Shown here: positions 62,285-64,000 of the stretch, one piece after another
Layout: every line of letters starts with the position of its first letter
How positions within the stretch are numbered: position 1 is the first letter of the stretch
Source of the DNA: Paucibacter aquatile
Lineage (GTDB): Bacteria; Pseudomonadota; Gammaproteobacteria; Burkholderiales; Burkholderiaceae_C
Direction: 5' to 3'
Assembly (NCBI RefSeq): GCF_002885975.1
Contig: NZ_POSP01000001.1
Span: 62,001 to 126,000, forward strand
DNA: 64,000 bases
Position numbers and translations under genes: made by a program
Notes under the pieces: generated by a model
What the model was told of the DNA's origin: nothing
What the model saw: only the letters and a program-made list of their open reading frames with translations
The model's database searches: none

Positions 62285-63622
62285 ATGGCGATCTTGATAC
62301 TGGACGACGACCCCGATGTGGCCCTGGCGGCGCGCTTGCTGCTGCAGCGCCGCTTCGGCCCGGTGCGTCTGCTGCATCAGCCCGAAGCGCTGCTGCCGGC
62401 CCTGGATGCGGGCGATGTGGAACTGCTGCTGCTGGACATGAACTTCCTGCCCGGCCGCACCGATGGGGCTCAGGGTTTGGAGCTCTTGCAGCGTGCCCTG
62501 GCCCACAGCCCCGAGCTGCCGTTGATTGTGATGACGGCCTATGCCGAGGTGAACCTGGCCGTGGCCGCGCTCAAGGCGGGCGCTTTCGATTTCGTCACCA
62601 AGCCCTGGGACAACGCCAAGCTCTGCGCCACCGTGGCCGCAGCCCTGGCCCGACGCGCGCCGCAGGGCGGGGTGGGCCAGCCCTCGGCCCTGCTCGGCGA
62701 GGCGCCGGCCATGCGCGAGCTGCGCGCTCTGATCCAGAGCGTGGCGCCGACCGAGGCCAATGTGCTGGTGCTGGGCGAGATGGGCTCGGGCAAGGAGCTG
62801 GTGGCGCGCGAGATCCATGCCGGGAGCAAACGCGTCGGCGAGATCTTTCTCGCCGTGGACCTGGGCGCCCTGTCCGAGACCACGCTGGAGAGTGAGCTCT
62901 TCGGTCACAAGCGCGGCAGCTTCACCGATGCGCGCCAGGAGCGGCCCGGCCGTTTTCAGGCCGCGGCCGGCGGCACGCTCTTTCTCGACGAGGTGGCCAA
63001 TCTGCCCCTGGCCGGCCAGGCCAAGCTGCTGACCGTGCTGGAGCGCCGCGAGGTGACGCCGCTGGGCGCCGATCGGGCGCTGCCGGTCGATGTGCGCATC
63101 GTCAGCGCCACCAATCTCGACGAGGCGGCGCTGTTCGACCCGCTGCGCTTCCGCCCCGATCTGCTCTACCGCCTCAACACCATCGTGCTGCGCGTGCCGC
63201 CGCTGCGCGAGCGCCGCGAAGACATTCCGCTGCTCGCCCGCCACTACCTGGCCGCCTATGCCCAGCAGTACGGCAAGCCGCTGCGCGACTGCAGTGCCGC
63301 CGCCTGGCAGGCTCTGCAGGCGAACGACTGGCCGGGCAATGTGCGGGCTCTGCGCCACGCCTGCGAGCGGGCCGTGATCCTGGGGCAGGGCACGCAGCTG
63401 GAGGCGGCAGACTTTGGCTTGAATGCCGCCACCATTCAAGCCCCAGCGGCTGCGACTGCGGCGACTTCGAGCGCCGGTCCGAGCCTGAGCCTGCACGAGC
63501 GTGAGCGCGAGGCCCTGGACCAAGCCCTGCGCCAGGCCGAGGGCAATATCAGCCAGGCCGCGCGCCTGCTGGGCCTGAGCCGCGCAGCGCTCTACCGACG
63601 CATGGAAAAGCATGGGCTCTGA
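62285..63622 (+). CDS. NtrC-type response regulator with altered GAFTGA loop
   Basis: A 445-residue regulator: receiver with phospho-acceptor D51 and K106, AAA+ domain with Walker A GEMGSGKE (164-171) and a sigma-54 contact loop GSFTDA (211-216) instead of GAFTGA, Walker B FLDEVA, and a C-terminal Fis-type HTH (NISQAARLLGLSRAALYRRM). The altered loop makes classical sigma-54 activation doubtful, though GAFTDA forms exist in other bacteria. The likely binding sites are the two TGTCCG palindromes just upstream. A -10-like TAACCT (62273-62278) ends six bases before the ATG, so a leaderless mRNA is possible. It overlaps the histidine kinase by 11 bp. Confidence 0.9.
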   Translation: MAILILDDDPDVALAARLLLQRRFGPVRLLHQPEALLPALDAGDVELLLLDMNFLPGRTDGAQGLELLQRALAHSPELPLIVMTAYAEVNLAVAALKAGAFDFVTKPWDNAKLCATVAAALARRAPQGGVGQPSALLGEAPAMRELRALIQSVAPTEANVLVLGEMGSGKELVAREIHAGSKRVGEIFLAVDLGALSETTLESELFGHKRGSFTDARQERPGRFQAAAGGTLFLDEVANLPLAGQAKLLTVLERREVTPLGADRALPVDVRIVSATNLDEAALFDPLRFRPDLLYRLNTIVLRVPPLRERREDIPLLARHYLAAYAQQYGKPLRDCSAAAWQALQANDWPGNVRALRHACERAVILGQGTQLEAADFGLNAATIQAPAAATAATSSAGPSLSLHEREREALDQALRQAEGNISQAARLLGLSRAALYRRMEKHGL

Positions 63623-64000
63623 GCACCCGCCGCTGTCGCCGGCACAGCTTCAGCTGCGACGCAGCCAGCAGCTGCGGGGCCAGGTGCTGCTCGCCGCCCT
63701 GCTGCTGGCGCTGGGTGCGGCCGGCCTGGTCTGGCAGCAAGGCTCGCCGCGCTGGCAGGTGCTGATTGTGCTGGCCCAGTTGGCCGTGGCGCGCTGGGGC
63801 TGGCTGGCTTTGGGGCGTTTGCAGCTGCCCGCACCCGCCCTCGATCAGCCGCAGGGCAACCCGGCGCTGCAGGCCGATCTGCAGCAGAAGCTGAGCTTGC
63901 TGGAGGGCGAGCTGGAGCATGTGCCGGTGGCCTTGCTGCGCATCAGCGGCGAGCAGGTGACGGCGCTCAATGTGCGCGCGCGCCGCCTGCTGGCGCCCGG
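63612..64000 (+). CDS. Sensor histidine kinase, N-terminal part (cut by window end)
   Basis: ATG at 63612 starts 11 bp inside the response-regulator gene, and the frame is open to base 64000 (129 codons). Two hydrophobic helices (VLLAALLLALGAAGLVW and VLIVLAQLAVARWGWLAL) are followed by a helix and the start of a PAS-like domain (VPVALLRISGEQVTALNVRARRLLAPG). The kinase core lies outside. Its coupling to the NtrC-like regulator and the divergent ABC operon identifies it as the partner sensor of this exporter. Confidence 0.75.
   Translation, partial: MGSEHPPLSPAQLQLRRSQQLRGQVLLAALLLALGAAGLVWQQGSPRWQVLIVLAQLAVARWGWLALGRLQLPAPALDQPQGNPALQADLQQKLSLLEGELEHVPVALLRISGEQVTALNVRARRLLAP

Overview
This is 64 kb of GC-rich chromosome from a betaproteobacterium, most likely order Burkholderiales near the Roseateles/Rubrivivax/Leptothrix group. 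The taxon is inferred from gene families and gene order: corC-lnt-glyQ-glyS-gmhB-plsC-ygjP, hslV-hslU next to dksA, IcmF, and a DksA lacking most zinc-finger cysteines. No rRNA, phage, insertion sequence or CRISPR array is visible. The window is mostly housekeeping and regulatory chromosome.

Left part (1-13.6 kb): the C-terminal end of dsbD, two identical initiator tRNA genes, a lysophospholipid acyltransferase, a lipoprotein, a 1669-residue CHASE/PAS hybrid histidine kinase translationally coupled to a REC-GGDEF diguanylate cyclase, a GNAT enzyme, a membrane GGDEF protein with a damaged active site, AMP nucleosidase, a DUF1127 protein and a LysR regulator. Middle-left (13.7-32 kb) is an accessory-like set of mostly single genes: membrane acyltransferase, 7-TM protein, CorA-like protein, ChaA antiporter, Crp/Fnr regulator, oleate hydratase, LysR, alpha/beta hydrolase, MocR regulator, rhodanese, GNAT, secreted proteins, lytic transglycosylase, Lrp/AsnC, SMP-30 lactonase and a TerB-like protein.

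At 32.3-32.8 kb lies a gene-free block that forms a roughly 500-bp imperfect palindrome made of two inverted copies of a structured unit. Next come icmF (fused B12-dependent acyl-CoA mutase, carrying what looks like an in-frame REP-type insertion), an FKBP isomerase, coaX, a potassium channel, hslUV, a STAS protein, dksA, a CobW GTPase and the corC-lnt-glyQS-gmhB-plsC-ygjP run. An MBL-fold hydrolase and a LiuR-type MerR regulator follow; ACGT-rich operator-like sites in front of the MerR gene and in front of icmF suggest that the two loci are linked.

The right end (55-64 kb) is one functional module: two paralogous MacB/FtsX-type permeases, an ABC ATPase and an HlyD-type adaptor in one operon, divergent from an NtrC-like response regulator and its histidine kinase (cut by the window end). 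Two TGTCCG-N4-CGGACA palindromes, 42 bp apart, sit between the divergent arms. A repeat of about 120 bp occurs twice in the window in opposite orientation, once inside this operon and once upstream of oleate hydratase.

The signals most worth follow-up are the 32-kb palindrome, the dispersed repeat, the paired TGTCCG operators, the LiuR/IcmF link, the in-frame insertion in icmF and a GmhB-like protein lacking two catalytic aspartates.
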